Positions 11,431 to 23,335 are shown, counted from the stretch's first letter. The stretch: DNA of 64,000 nt from Philonthus cognatus (GCA_932526585.2 OW052249.1:5087001-5151000), one strand, 5' to 3'. Notes: a model not told the origin generated them from the sequence alone. Program-made: numbers and translations.

Positions 11431-12250
11431 GAAGTTTCTAACGAGTGTTTTCCACTCCTTGATTAAGCATGAAGTAAAATTATTATTTTCTCAGAAAAAG
11501 ATATCATGACGTGCATATCAGACTTTGTCTAACTATTCGGGTTACTGAGATACCCTATAAAAACATCAATTATGGGCCACCCTGTACATTTCCAGGTATT
11601 CGATATATTTCTAAAACCGTTCAATTTGAAACTTCTAACGAGTGGTTCTACTCCTTGATTAAACATGAAGTCAAATTTCGAGTTTGGAAAAGCCTGAACA
11701 TTTGAAAAAAATCCTCTCATAAATCCCCCAAATTCAACGAAAAGCTAAAAAAATATATTCATATAGAATATATTTTTTTAGCTTTTCGTTGAATTTGTGG
11801 GATTTATGAGATGATTTTTTTTGTGTTAGTAGCAAGAGGAGCCAATACTTATGGGAGAACTGGAAATCGAGTAGAAAAGGAGAGACTATAGTCAGGATGT
11901 GGGGTACAAGTAAGACACACGACTATATACACCAATCACCGGTCTCGCTTCTGGATGAAGCATCCAAACGCTGTTACCAAATTTTATACAGAGACTAGTT
12001 AGCTGGATAAGTATGAACTCTGGTTAGTAGCAGTATAAAAAACTGAAATATTGGGGCAAAATATACTGCTTATTTCACAATATTTTAGTGTTAAAAAATT
12101 GGATTTGCCGGCGCGCTACGGCAAATCCAAATTTGTATGTTTTTCTAAACTTAATCAAGGAGAGGAAACACTTGTTAAAAGCTTCAAATTGAACAGTTCG
12201 ACAAAACAGTTGAACAGTTCGAAAAATTCCTAAAAATGTACAGTGTATTG
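11430..12250. repeat. Diverged hairpin modules and an AT-rich palindrome
   Basis: Old, rearranged copies of the hairpin module. The outer string AACGAGTG..CCACTCCTTGATTA with AGCATGAAGTAAAAT occurs at 11437-11480 and again at 11630-11690. Inside the second is a palindrome at about 11703-11822 with arms of roughly 57 bp (CAACGAAAAGCTAAAAAAAT and complement). A further module at about 12090-12190 has the self-complementary apex 12101-12128, GGATTTGCCG against CGGCAAATCC. The transposon that follows at 12251 interrupts this stretch. Confidence 0.6.
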
Positions 12251-15200
12251 TAGGGTGGTCCAAAAAAGAAAAAAGTTCTTCGATTTAGCTCTTCATCGAG
12301 GATCGTGTTAAGCAACTCTTGGGCTACTCAATGCTTTTTTTTCATCGAAATCGGACAATATTTAGAGGCGGCGAAAATGGAAAATGCGTTATAAAATAGA
12401 ACCGTTTTTCCGTAATCACATTTACGTGAATAAAATCACGATGAACCCTTGCTTTTTATGAAATACATATCCCCTGTAATCCGAGATGATATAATTGAAC
12501 ATACTTATCACTGAAACCTCATTATCTATCATTTCAGTGAGAAGAAATGGTGATTTTGAGTAAAAAAATCATCGAAAACTGCTTTATTTTCACTTTTGGC
12601 TCCATTATGAGATGACTGCTACGAATTTTGAGGCACTTGTGTATATCTGAACAATTCCTCAGACATTGGAGAGTACGACATTGATATGCAAATTTTCGCA
12701 ATTTGCAAAATTTGGCAAAATTGTATGTTTTCCAAAAAAATAAAAAATAAATTTTGTCGCACATTCAGGAATTGTGATTTTGAGGACTTTGATCATTGTA
12801 TTGATACGTTTTCAATTCCTGTATATTTTATGAAACCTTATTTTACATTTATTACGATGAAACTCGTTAAATCGTTGAGGTAGTCGATAAACGTAAGCTT
12901 ATAAATAATTAAATTTCATAGGAAGTAATATTGTGAACGTATAGTTTACTTGGAGCCGAAAATGTGTTTTAGTATTTATGTTTGGCTTGTTAATAAAAAC
13001 GCAAAATGCTATCGGGTAAAGAACGTTCTACCTCGACGGTGTTTAGTTATTGTTAACTTGTCGAAAGCATAAGATGGCGAGCGGGGTACACAGGACCTGC
13101 ATTTAATTGGTCCTGCGATTGATAAATTTACAGATTGTCGATTACCATCTAATCAACAAGTTCTTAGTTTATTCTGCCACCATTATTTATTACTAAAAAA
13201 AACGCTTCTCGATTCCGCTAAAGCAGTTAATGCAGAAGTTCTGGCATTGTACGCGAATGAACGTATTCCCGTCATAGTTTCCTCAAATGCTGCCAGAAAA
13301 GTAATTGTTCTGTACAACAATTGGAAGAACCTGAAAAAAAGCAAAACTAAAAAGAACCCGAAAACCGTGGAAAATGTCAACAAGTTCAAAAATACGCTGA
13401 ATAAGATGTTTGACATTACACCTAAAAATGTGTTGAACATGATACAAGATCCCGCTGTAAAACGATTTCTTGTTCACCGACGAAACAATGTCAACTTGCG
13501 ACCACGTAAAAGTAATTCACCCGATCATGGTAAGTACTATCAATAAACTGTAATCAAATAAATCTAACAAATGAAGTATTTACTTATTATTCATTTATTA
13601 AGGCATTAATTGTCATTTGCACTTGTACCCGGTACCACTTAGAATTTTCTGTGTGTTTATATGACATTTCAACAGCGAAATATTGATAAATTGTTATTAT
13701 ACGTTCCAGAATTTTAAACTGAAGCAGATGGATTAGGCAGGCAAGAAGGCGAAGACAAAACGGAAACGAGTGAATCTAAAATGTTGACGGAAGAGGGATC
13801 TGCATCAAGTTCCACAACACCAGCAGATTCTGAATCTGATGCTGAAATCAACACCCTTTCAGATGCGTTTTCGCAGAGTACCATTTCGTCTGAAAGTAGT
13901 GGCGACGAATTCATTGATGAATTGGCGAGGACTAAAATAAAAAGAAAGGAAATTGTAACGAAGGATGTCGCCATGGCCCTGGACAGGACAGGTATCTCTG
14001 ACAGGAGTGCCATGTTCATTTTGGCCTCCGTTGCAAAAAATACGGAATCTAACTTGCGGAACATTTTTTTGAGTCGTCAAACAATCCGGCGAAGACGAAT
14101 GTCAGTAAGAACAGCGGAAGTTAAAAAAATCAAAGAAAATTTTCCATCCGAGAAGGTGTTGACTCTCCATTGGGACGGTAAATTGCTGCCGGATCTGATG
14201 GGCGATGACGTCGTCGATCGACTTCCAATAATTGCATCTGGCCCAGATCTCGAACAGCTTCTTTCGGTCCCGAAATTAGAATCCGGTACCGGACTGGCCC
14301 AAGCAAATGCATTATTTGAGACGCTCACGGAATGGAATATAGAATCGTCCATCCAGGCTCTGTCGTTTGACACAACCGCAGTTAATACAGGTATTATTTG
14401 ATTTAATTTGTTGAAAGTATTATTTTGCAATTTACTTATTTTATGTAACAATTCTATTCAACCAATAAATTGTTAACTCTAAACGGTTTGTGATAGAGAA
14501 TGAGTTTGATAATTATTATTATATTATTGCTAATTATAAATATTAATATCCTAATGTAACATGCCTTCTGCTGGGACAGAAATTGGACCGAGATTTACTC
14601 TACTTGCCCTGCCGACACCATATTTATGAGTTGGTGTTGAGAAATGTATTTGAAAAGCGGTTAAATCTGCCTACTTCGGGGCCAGATGTACTGCTTTTTA
14701 AGAGATTCCAGAAAAATTGGTCACAGCTGGATTGTACAGGTTTTGAGCACGGAGTCATGGACAAAACTGTTGCCGATGCTGTTTCATCAACCAAAATTGA
14801 ATTACTACATTTCGCTCGTGAGCAACTGCAGGTAAATGCTCATTGAAAATTACCCGTAAACAATAATTTCTCTTAAATAAATGCATGTTTTCTATATTTA
14901 TCTAATAAAATAATTCGTATTGTGTTCAGGAATTCCAACCGAGGGACGACTACAAAGAGCTACTCGAACTCGCCATTATCTTTTTGGGAGAAATTCCTCG
15001 AGAAAATTGGCAGTGCCGAAAACCTGGGCCTATTCACCACGCGAGGTGGATGTCAAAATCCATCTACGTCCTGAAAATGTTCCTGTTTAGAAAGCAGTTG
15101 CAACTAAAAGCGCGTGAAATAGACGGCATCAGGGACATCAGCCTTTTCATCGTGCAGGTTTATTTGAAAGCATGGTTTACAGCTAGCTCCGCTATTTCCA

Positions 15201-16451
15201 GCCCGAATAGTGACTTAAAGTTCTTGCAATCCTTGATAGAATATAAATCTATTAATAAAGTGATAGCATCGGCTGCACTAGATAAATTCAGCAGGCATCT
15301 ATGGTACCTTTCTGACGAACTTGTCGGCTTAACTGTATTCGATCAAAGTATTCCGGTAGATGTGAAAAAAACTATCGTTGCGTCGTTGCAGTCAGACACT
15401 CAGAACGAACCACAAAAGCGTTTACTGATAAATCTAAGGTCTGATGGGGAAGTGCAATTGTGGAAAAATCGGTCCATAAGCGAATTGGTTTCCCGAAACA
15501 CAAACAGATTATTCGAACGGTTCCATTTAAGTACGGAATTTTTTGACATCGACCCCGCATTCTGGGAAGGAGAGGCTTCATACGAAGCAGCTAAAAAACT
15601 TCTATCATCTCTACGAGTGGTAAACGACTGTGCCGAAAGAGGGGTGGCGTTGATTACGAAGTTCAATTCTATTGCGACAAAAAACGAAGAACAAAAACAA
15701 TATCTGTTACAAGTTGTTAAAAAACATCAGCTGAGATACCCGAAAGCAACGAAGTCTAGTCTGTAAGTACATCATGCACCACAGTGTAAAAAATGAATTG
15801 TTTGCGTTTATCTTGCGACTACTTCAACGATTTAATGAGTTTTATCGTAATAAATGTAAAATAAGGTTTCATAAAATATACAGGAATTGAAAACGTATCA
15901 ATACAATGATCAAAGTCCTCAAAATCACAATTCCTGAATGTGCGACAACATTTATTTTTTATTTTTTTGGAAAACATACAATTTTGCCAAATTTTGCAAA
16001 TTGCGAAAATTTGCATATCAATGTCGTACTCTCCAATGTCTGAGGAATTGTTCAGATATACACAAGTGCCTCAAAATTCGTAGCAGTCATCTCATAATGG
16101 AGCTAAAAGTGAAAATACAGCAGTTTTCAATGATTTTTTTACTTAAAATCACCATTTTTTCTCACTGAAATGATAGATAATGAGGTTTCAGTGATAAGTA
16201 TGTTCAATTATATCATCTCGGATTACAGGGGATATCTATTTCACAAAAAGCAAGGGTTCATCGTGATTTTATTCACGTAAATGTGATTACGGAAAAACGG
16301 TTCTATTTTATAACGCATTTTCCATTTTCGCCGCCTCTAAATATTGTCCGATTTCGATGAAAAAAAAGCATTGAGTAGCCCAAGAGTTCCTTAACACGAT
16401 CCTCGATGAAGAGCTAAATCGAAGAACTTTTTTTTTTTTTGGACCACCCTA
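12251..16451 (+). mobile_element. Unclassified TIR transposon with about 640-bp inverted ends
   Basis: The outermost bases TAGGGTGGTCCAAAAAA are repeated in inverse at the other end. Inverted repeats run from 12251 to about 12895 and from about 15812 to 16451, nearly identical apart from small indels. A multi-exon gene lies between them. No target duplication is obvious (left flank GTGTATTG, right flank GTGGGTTA), so either the site has decayed or one end has recombined. The superfamily is unknown to me; see the gene entry. Confidence 0.8.
13073..15766 (+). pseudogene. Putative transposase of an uncharacterised family, four exon blocks
   Basis: Probable exons: about 13073-13529 (donor GTAAGT), 13728-14390 (acceptor GCAG, donor GTATT), about 14547-14831 (donor GTAAAT) and 14930-15766 (acceptor TTCAG). 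Phases match for the first and third joins. The second join has no usable acceptor in frame, so the gene may be broken there. Conserved-looking blocks include DCRLPSNQQVLSLFCHHY, LHWDGKLLP, LSFDTTAVNTG, LPCRHHIYELVL and FSRHLWYLSDELVGL. I recall similar uncharacterised proteins in insects. Asp residues in WDGK and SFDTT are candidate metal ligands. Position inside long inverted repeats is the main reason to call it a transposase. No methionine is visible at the 5' end. Confidence 0.55.
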
Positions 16452-16933
16452 GTGGGTTATGTATGTAAAGAAATGAAAAATTCTCTGTATATTACAGATA
16501 TTTGTAGAATCCCAATGTTGTTGTTAATATTATGAATAATATTATTATAGGGAATAGTTAAAACCGAGGATCTAATTATAAATATTATTGTTATTGCTGA
16601 TAACAAAACGTGTGCTTATTAATTCTACGTATTAGCTGCAAAACAGGAATAGAAGGAATGTTATCAGAAAAGCTACATACATGATGTTGATATGAAATGA
16701 ATTGTTGATATGAAATAAAATGTCGATATTGGACAGGCCTTTCAAAATATTTTGTAATAATTATTTGAATTTCTTATAAAGAAATAATCAATTGCAGTCA
16801 TTTTACATTTGTCTTTCATTCTGAATTGCATTTCAAAATGGTATTTTTAATTGTTGTAATGACAATTTGAGCTTGTTTCAACTGTTGTATGTAATCGAGA
16901 AATGGAAAACTACCCATCAAACGAAATCATACA
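16452..16933. other. No gene seen
   Basis: AT-rich flank between the TIR transposon and the next hAT-like element. I see no coding frame or element ends. Confidence 0.5.
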
Positions 16934-17094
16934 ATATATACCAGAGCTGGGCAGGAGTCGAATCACTCAGGATTCGATTCCCGGATTCGAATCCTTTTAG
17001 AGGATTCAAAAGAGGTATTCGAATACTTTAGTGAAAACGGATTCGTGATCCGGATTCGTTACATTTTTTTAAAAGGATTCGTATTCGAATCCAG

Positions 17095-17190
17095 ACGTAG
17101 ATGATTCGAATCCTTGTAAAAGGATTCGAATTCTTATAAAAAGATTCGAATCCTTATAAAAGGATTCGAATCCTCATACACGGATTCAAA
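17095..17190. repeat. GGATTCGAATCC minisatellite
   Basis: Tandem copies of a unit of about 16-17 bp built on the self-complementary core GGATTCGAATCC separated by TTATAAAA. The same array sits just inside the left end of copies at 26513 and 50362. Confidence 0.85.
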
Positions 17191-17709
17191 TCCTCCTAAA
17201 TAATTCGACTCATCGCTATTAAGGCTGGGATTCGAATTCGATTAATTCAAATAGTTAAATATTCTAATATGAATATTTAAATCACTAAACTATTCATATT
17301 TGAATATAAATATTTAAATTGCCGAATAATTCAAATATTTGGTTACTTAACTATGAAAAATGTCCAACCTTAATAGTATATTTTTAACTTCACTTTAAAT
17401 CAGTGTTTTATACGCGTGGCGCATAAAGTAAATTTTCAAGTTTAGAAAAGCCCCGTGAAAATTTGTCTCGGGTCGCGCAGCGCGCTCGAATAAAGGATTC
17501 GTAAGTGAAAAATATGATTCAAATCAAAGATTCGAATCCTCATTTTTGAATCACGGATACAGATCCTTTAAAAATAAATTTGAATCTATTATTTGCAACT
17601 AGAAACATTTTATCCAATCGGTTTCCATTAACAAAAATGTTCATTTACCGACTAAATACCTGATTAAATAATGATTTTAATTAATGATGATATATGTGTT
17701 ATTGAACTT

Positions 17710-18720
17710 CATTTTAAATCAGTGTTTTATACGCGTGGCGCATGAAGTAAAATTTCGAGTTTAGAAAAGCCCCGTGAAAATTTGTCTCGGGTCGCTGCGC
17801 GACCCTTCGACAAATTTTCTACGCGGGGCTTTTCTAAACTCGAAATTTTACTTCATGCTTAGTCTGGGAGTGGACAACACTCGTGCTTAGAAGTTTCAAA
17901 TTAAAGGATTAATCTAGCTTACTAAGTTTATTACCAATTTACAAAGGCTACAGCTCGAAGGACCAATCATGGTCTTCGGAGACCGAAGGACTACAGGGAA
18001 TCAACGTTTTTTTTACAAGAAAACAACAAATATCTGAAGGTTTACAGCATGGATAGGAAAAAAAACATCCAATTTGAAAAAATATGGAAGTTGGGTTGGT
18101 TTTCAGTGCATTTTTAACTTCACTTTAAATCAGTGTTTTATACGCGTGGCGCATGAAGTAAAATTTCGAGTTTAGAAAAGCCCCGCGAAAATTTGTCTCG
18201 GGTCGCTGCGCGACCCTCGACAAATTTTCTACGCGGGGCTTTTCTAAACTCGAAATTTTACTTCATGCTTAGTCTGGGAGTGGACAACACTCGTGCTTAG
18301 AAGTTTCAAATTGGAGGATCAATATAGATTACTAAGTTTATTACCAATTTACAAAGGCTACAGCTCGAAGGACCAATCATGGTCTTCGGAGACCGAAGGA
18401 CTACAGGGAATCAAAGTTTTTTTTACAAGAAAACAACAAATATCTGAAGGTTTACAGCATGGATAGGAAAAAAAAACATCCAATTTGAAAAAATATGGAA
18501 GTTGGGTTGGTTTTCAGTGCATTTTTAACTTCACTTTAAATCAGTGTTTTATACGCGTGGCGCATGAAGTAAAATTTCGAGTTTAGAAAAGCCCCGCGAA
18601 AATTTGTCTCGGGTCGCTGCGCGACCCTCGACAAATTTTCTACGCGGGGCTTTTCTAAACTCGAAATTTTACTTCATGCTTAGTCTGGGAATGGACAACA
18701 CTCGTTTGAACTTTAAATTT
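17710..18720 (+). repeat. 411-bp tandem array of hairpin modules
   Basis: Two full units (17710-18120, 18121-18531) and a partial third, nearly identical, period 411 bp. Each unit is one palindrome module followed by a roughly 250-bp linker. The linker contains a short perfect hairpin, GGTCT-TCGG-AGACC, within CGAAGGACCAATCATGG context. The palindrome arms read GCATGAAGTAAAATTTCGAG onwards and meet at GTCGCTGCGCGAC. Confidence 0.9.
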
Positions 18721-18965
18721 AACTCTTTTATAAAATAGACGTATGTAATATAATAAATCATTTATTGAAATCATAGAAAAAGATGCAAAATTGTACCTAA
18801 AATTAACTTTTAGAGTTAACTTTATAATTTGCTCGGCTTTAAATGGGTGAATATTCTATTCCCAAGAAAAACCGTATTTATTTAATATTAAAGTTTGATT
18901 TAATATAATAACAAACTGAATCAATCGACAAAAAATCTAGTAATATCGAAAATCTCGACATGTAG

Positions 18966-19070
18966 AAAATCGGTCCACTCCCAGATTAAGCATGAAGTAA
19001 AATTTCGAGTTTAGAAAAGCCCCGCGTAGAAAATTTGTCGAGGGTCGCGCAGCGACCCGAGACAAATTTT
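18966..19070 (-). repeat. Hairpin module, first arm, split by a LINE
   Basis: First arm and apex of an inverted-orientation module. The second arm resumes at 22239 (TTTTCACGGGGCTTTTCTAA). The LINE between them lies in the loop side of the apex, with AATTTT repeated at both junctions (19065-19070, 22239-22244). Confidence 0.85.
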
Positions 19071-19218
19071 AATAAATAATAATAAATAAATAAACTTTAT
19101 TCAAAAATTGTACTACAACGATAAACAAAATCAAACATAGAACAAAAATGAAATGCGTCAAAAGGAAAGGAATATATAAACAAAGTATATATAAACAGAA
19201 AAATATTGATAATTACAT

Positions 19219-21526
19219 TTACGTATTTTGAAATTCTGTTATGTTGTACGGTTCTATATCACATAGATACTGATACAATTTTTGCTTAAACGCATTTTTG
19301 TTTTGGTTGCCGTCCTTAATTGAGCTTGGTAGACAGTTCCACCATTTCATGGCATTATATACCGTACTCTTTTCAGTTGTGCCTAATCTATGAATAGGTA
19401 GTGCGTAATTGTCTCCAAATCTTGTGGGATAACTGTGGGTATATTTAAAGTCCGCGAAGAGGGCTTTGTTTTTATAATGAAATAATAAAGTTTCATATAT
19501 ATATAATCCCGTAAAGGTAAGTATATGTAATCGCTTAAACATACCGCGACATGACGCAGTATATTTCATGTTCAAAATAAGTCTTACGACTTGCTTTTGA
19601 CAAATAAATATTTTGTTATAATCTACACTGCTGCCATAGAAAATAATGCCAAATCTCATCCTACTTTCAAATAAAGAGTGATACATCTATTTTAAAATAT
19701 TATTATTAACAAATGCCTTAATTGATCTTATCATATAGCATACAGTATATAATTTATTTTCAACATATTTTACATGTTCCTTCCAGTTTAGCTCGTTGTC
19801 AATTATTACACCAAGCAATTTTGATTCTTTTGCCACTTCAATGTGACTGTCCGCTATGTTGATTATTGGGGGAGTTTCTAATCTAGATAGATTTGTTTTG
19901 AATATCATTACAGTTGTTTTTGTTTCGTTCAAAATAAATCTATTTTGTTTAAACCAATTTTGCAGACATACATACAGCAAGCCTGTCAATTACATTTTGC
20001 ATTGTTTTGCCATAGACCAAGCTTGTTGTGTCGTCTGCGTAACTTTCAATGTGACAGTCTTCTTGGGTTATTGAACCGAATAAATCATTTATGTAAATGA
20101 TGAAAAGTAGCGGCCCAAGAATACTTCCTTGTGGAATACCTTTCTCTATTAGAAGAGGTTGAGACTTGGTAGTACCAATTTTTACTATTTGATATCTGTT
20201 TGACAGATATGAACTTATAAGATTATAAGCAACGCCTCGTAATCCGTATCTTTCGATCTTTTTCAAAAGAATGCTATGATCAATGCTATCAAAGGCTTTT
20301 GTTAGATCTAAGTACATAGCTAATGGTATTTCTTTGCGTTCTAGACAATCAATAATCTTAGTAATAAATTGAAACAGAGCTGTGTTTATATTCTTTCCTG
20401 AAATGAATCCATGTTGCATAGGATGAAATATTTTACAGTCATGGAAAAAATTCGATATTCTACTGTATATTATTTTTTCAAAAACCTTTGAGAAGGTGTT
20501 AAGAAGACTTATGGGCCGATAGTTAGAAAATTCTTGCGTATCTCCCTTTTTGTGAACAGGTGATATGATTGCTGTTTTTAATTGATCTGGGAATTCTCCT
20601 GTTTCTAGCGTTAGATTTATTATATATGATAAGGGCTCAAGAATTTCAACAATTATTTGTTTAAGCATTTTCGTACTAATTTCGTCAGTACCAGAACTTG
20701 TTTTATTTTTCAAGTTCGAAACTACATTATAGACTTCTGTAGGTGACGTTGGGCGCATATATACACTTCTTACGTTCATTTCAATATTACATTCATTGTA
20801 AATAGTTTGATTATAGTTTTTTAGAACCTCGTTTAATGACTCAATGAAGTAACGATTAAATCCGTTTACAACATTGCATGAATTCCCAGTTGGAACTTTT
20901 TCAGTTTTGATTTTTGTTTTGCCTCTGACCAAACTATTTATAATGCTCCAGGATGTTTTGTTGACATTGTCACTATTTAAAATTTGTTGACTTATGTTTT
21001 GCTTTTTGTTAGTTTGTAGTAGATTGCTATAGATTTTATTTTGTTCATTAAACAGGTGTAAAAAATCTGAATTGACTTTGGATGCTACGTAAAGGGCATC
21101 TAATACATTTTTACATTGGTTTATTTCTGAACTATGAGTTGTGGGTTGGTTTTTACGATTTATTGCAACACTTTTGTATGGGAAACATGTGTTAAATATC
21201 TCAAGTATAGCACTTATAAATAGTTCATAAGCCTGTTTTGCATTCGTAGAAGTGTATATATTTGTCCAATTGGTACCTTTTAAATCCTCTTTGAATTTTT
21301 TTACATTTCCCATGCTGTAAGAACGTATATACTTATATTTACAAATTGATTCGTTCCAAGTAAAAGTTATTTTTTGTGCGCAGTGATCAGAAATATAAGG
21401 GTCGAATACATTTGAGACGTAATTGCTCCCAATATTTGTTAGTATATTATCTATTAATGTATTTGAACTTTTTGAGTACCTTGTCGGTTCATTTATGGTT
21501 ATATTTATATTATAAGTTTTTAGCAA
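19219..21526 (-). pseudogene. LINE ORF2: end of endonuclease, RT and C-terminus, frameshifted
   Basis: The first 525-residue block (21526-19949) runs from NEPTRYSKSSNTLIDNIL and ISDHCAQ (end of endonuclease) through PVHKKGDTQEFSNYRPIS, YLDLTKAFDSIDH (motif A), IPQGSILGPL (motif B) and SYADDTTSLV (motif C). A frameshift near 19950-19989 leads to WFKQNRFILNETKTTVM and LLGVIIDNELNWKEHV. A stop at about 19687 separates the last block (19686-19219), which ends in CDIEPYNITEF. All RT catalytic Asp residues are present. Confidence 0.78.
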
Positions 21527-21700
21527 ATTTACAAATTTTAATTTATCCGGGTAATTTTTATTTAAATCTATATTAAAATCTCCGACTATAAAAAATATTA
21601 CACTAGAGCTGGAGAGTAGTGTTAAAAGTGTATTTAATTTATTAAGAAATTCATCTACTAGTGAATCAGGTGGTCTATATATTACAATACAAATAAACTT

Positions 21701-22108
21701 TTATTTTGTTGAATTCCAATCAAGGGCAGCAATTTCAAATATTCCAGCTTGAGATAGTAGGTTGATGTCCTTTCTCGCATTGCAGATAAAAGACTGTCGT
21801 GCGTAGAGTGCAGCTCCACCGTACGCCGTCTGCTTCCGTGGTTGGGGTTTTCTTGAAAAACTACTGACGAGTTTAAAGTCTTTGATAATCGTATGCTGTA
21901 GATTTTCCGCAGTCTGCCAGTGTTTGGTAATAGCTAATATATTACAATTTGGTTGTTCATTTAACATATTTTCGATTAAAGTTGTTTTTTGATATAAGGA
22001 TCTTACATTGTTGTGGATAATGCAATGTAAATTTTTTGTTAATCTTTCTTTATGTGCGGTTTGCTGAGGTGGAATAAAAAACGGCTTATAATTACATTTT
22101 TCGGCCAC
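21701..22108 (-). pseudogene. LINE ORF2 endonuclease, N-terminal part
   Basis: Start of ORF2 with the endonuclease motifs HNNVRSLYQK, ILAITKHWQT and YGGAALYARQS. It overlaps the end of ORF1 in another frame, as is common in these LINEs. The frame stops at 21701. The central endonuclease (VYRPP and GDFN region) is read in another frame between 21527 and 21700, so there is a break in the middle of the domain. Confidence 0.72.
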
Positions 22109-22634
22109 GTAGTTGGTTCTAGAATTTTTTCTGAATAAATGTTCGGAACTGAAACTTTAAAGGAGGCGTACTCATTAGGATGTTTTGCGTTCATTTTTTC
22201 ACATTTCGCGCCATTTATGAATATTTGATTTTGTAGATAATTTTCACGGGGCTTTTCTAAACTCGAAATTTTACTTCATGCGCCACGCGTATAAAACACT
22301 GATTTAAAATGAAGTTCAATAACACATATATCATCATTAATTAAAATCATTATTTAATCAGGTATTTAGTCGGTAAATGAACATTTTTGTTAATAGAAAC
22401 CGATGGAATAAAATGTTACTGGTTGCAACTGGTTTAATAGATTCAAATTTATTTTTAAAGGATTTGTATCCGTGATTCAAAAATGAGGATTCGAATCTTT
22501 GATTCGAATCATATTTGTCACTTACGAATCCTTTATTCGAGTATTCGTGATTCGAATCATATTAGGTGATTCGGATTCGTGATTCGAATCCTGTTTTTGA
22601 GGATTCATCCCAGCTCTGATATATACATAATATT

Positions 22635-22790
22635 GGTGGTGTTTGGTGTTGTAGGCGTTCACTTTGTGGTACATCTTAAATACACTTGTAAATAAAACAC
22701 TTTTTACTTTGTTTAACCACTGGATCTTAGTCACACAATTAAATGTAAGATCCAGTGGTTAAACAAAGTAAAAAGTGTTTTATTTACAAG
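22635..22790. mobile_element. Penelope-type palindromic insertion
   Basis: Perfect 15-bp direct repeats TATATACATAATATT at 22620-22634 and 22791-22805. The insert is a palindrome with arms containing AAAACACTTTTTACTTTG and the complement around a centre near 22730. It sits immediately beside the right end of hAT-like copy 2. The AAAACACTTTT..CTTTGTTT string links it to the inserts at 37677 and 49317. Confidence 0.65.
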
Positions 22791-22805
22791 TATATACATA
22801 ATATT

Positions 22806-23335
22806 ATATTAATGTCCCCCATTTTTATGGATATAAATATACATATATAATATATAAAAAACTTTATATAATTTATACGTATCCACAAATCGTCAATAAT
22901 AAATCTATTATGGTTCTTATGTACAAAATTATATATTAAAAGATATAATTATAATTAATTTATTAAGTTATAAACACAATTCGATAGGTAATTAAAAAGC
23001 ACATTTGCAATAAAAAATATGCGGTCTATTTAAATAAATCAAGTTATAGCCACTTAAAGTTCTTACTAGATTAGTTTTAATTTTTGTACACCCTGTATAA
23101 GATTGCAAGTTTATTATAATTAGTAAATAAAATATGATCTATTACTACACTTTACTGTAAATGTCGCATAGAGAACTTAAATACTTCTTAAGTAAAAACA
23201 TGAAACTTAGGTTAGATTTTGACAAAATTCAAATTATTGAAAAAAAACCTTAAGGTTTACGTATTAAAAACCTTATTAAAACAGAAAATTATTTAGACCA
23301 AAAAATCCAGAAATGCAATGAAATACAAGAGTTTT
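22806..23335. other. No gene seen
   Basis: AT-rich DNA. The sequence CACCCTGTATAA near 23090 resembles the ends of TIR elements, but I could not find a partner end. Confidence 0.45.

Larger units (their letters stand above)
19071..22238 (-). mobile_element. CR1-group LINE, antisense, inserted in a hairpin module
   Basis: On the minus strand it carries the last part of ORF1 (KHPNEYASFKV to TTWPKNVII, about 22109-22240), then ORF2, then a tail of mixed AAT/AAAT repeats at 19071-19095. It is 5'-truncated inside ORF1. Possible 6-bp target duplication AATTTT. Related to the LINE at 6108-10147 by the ORF1 end and endonuclease sequence. Confidence 0.82.
16942..22618 (+). mobile_element. hAT-like non-autonomous composite element, copy 2
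   Basis: CAGAGCTGGG at the left and CCCAGCTCTG at the right, with the perfect 8-bp duplication ATATATAC (16934-16941 and 22619-22626). It contains a GGATTCGAATCC array, a two-and-a-half-unit tandem array of hairpin modules, an inverted module at the right and an antisense LINE inserted in that module's loop. Without the LINE it is about 2.5 kb, close to the uninterrupted copy at 50362-52658. Confidence 0.88.

Noticed and set aside
12534..12883. Open frames on both strands in 12534-12883 and 15819-16168
   Set aside because: They are mirror images of each other inside the transposon inverted repeats, with no recognisable protein motif.
17095..17190. tRNA gene fragments because GATTCGAATCC resembles a T-arm
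   Set aside because: No acceptor, D or anticodon stems, no A box, and the motif is part of a minisatellite.
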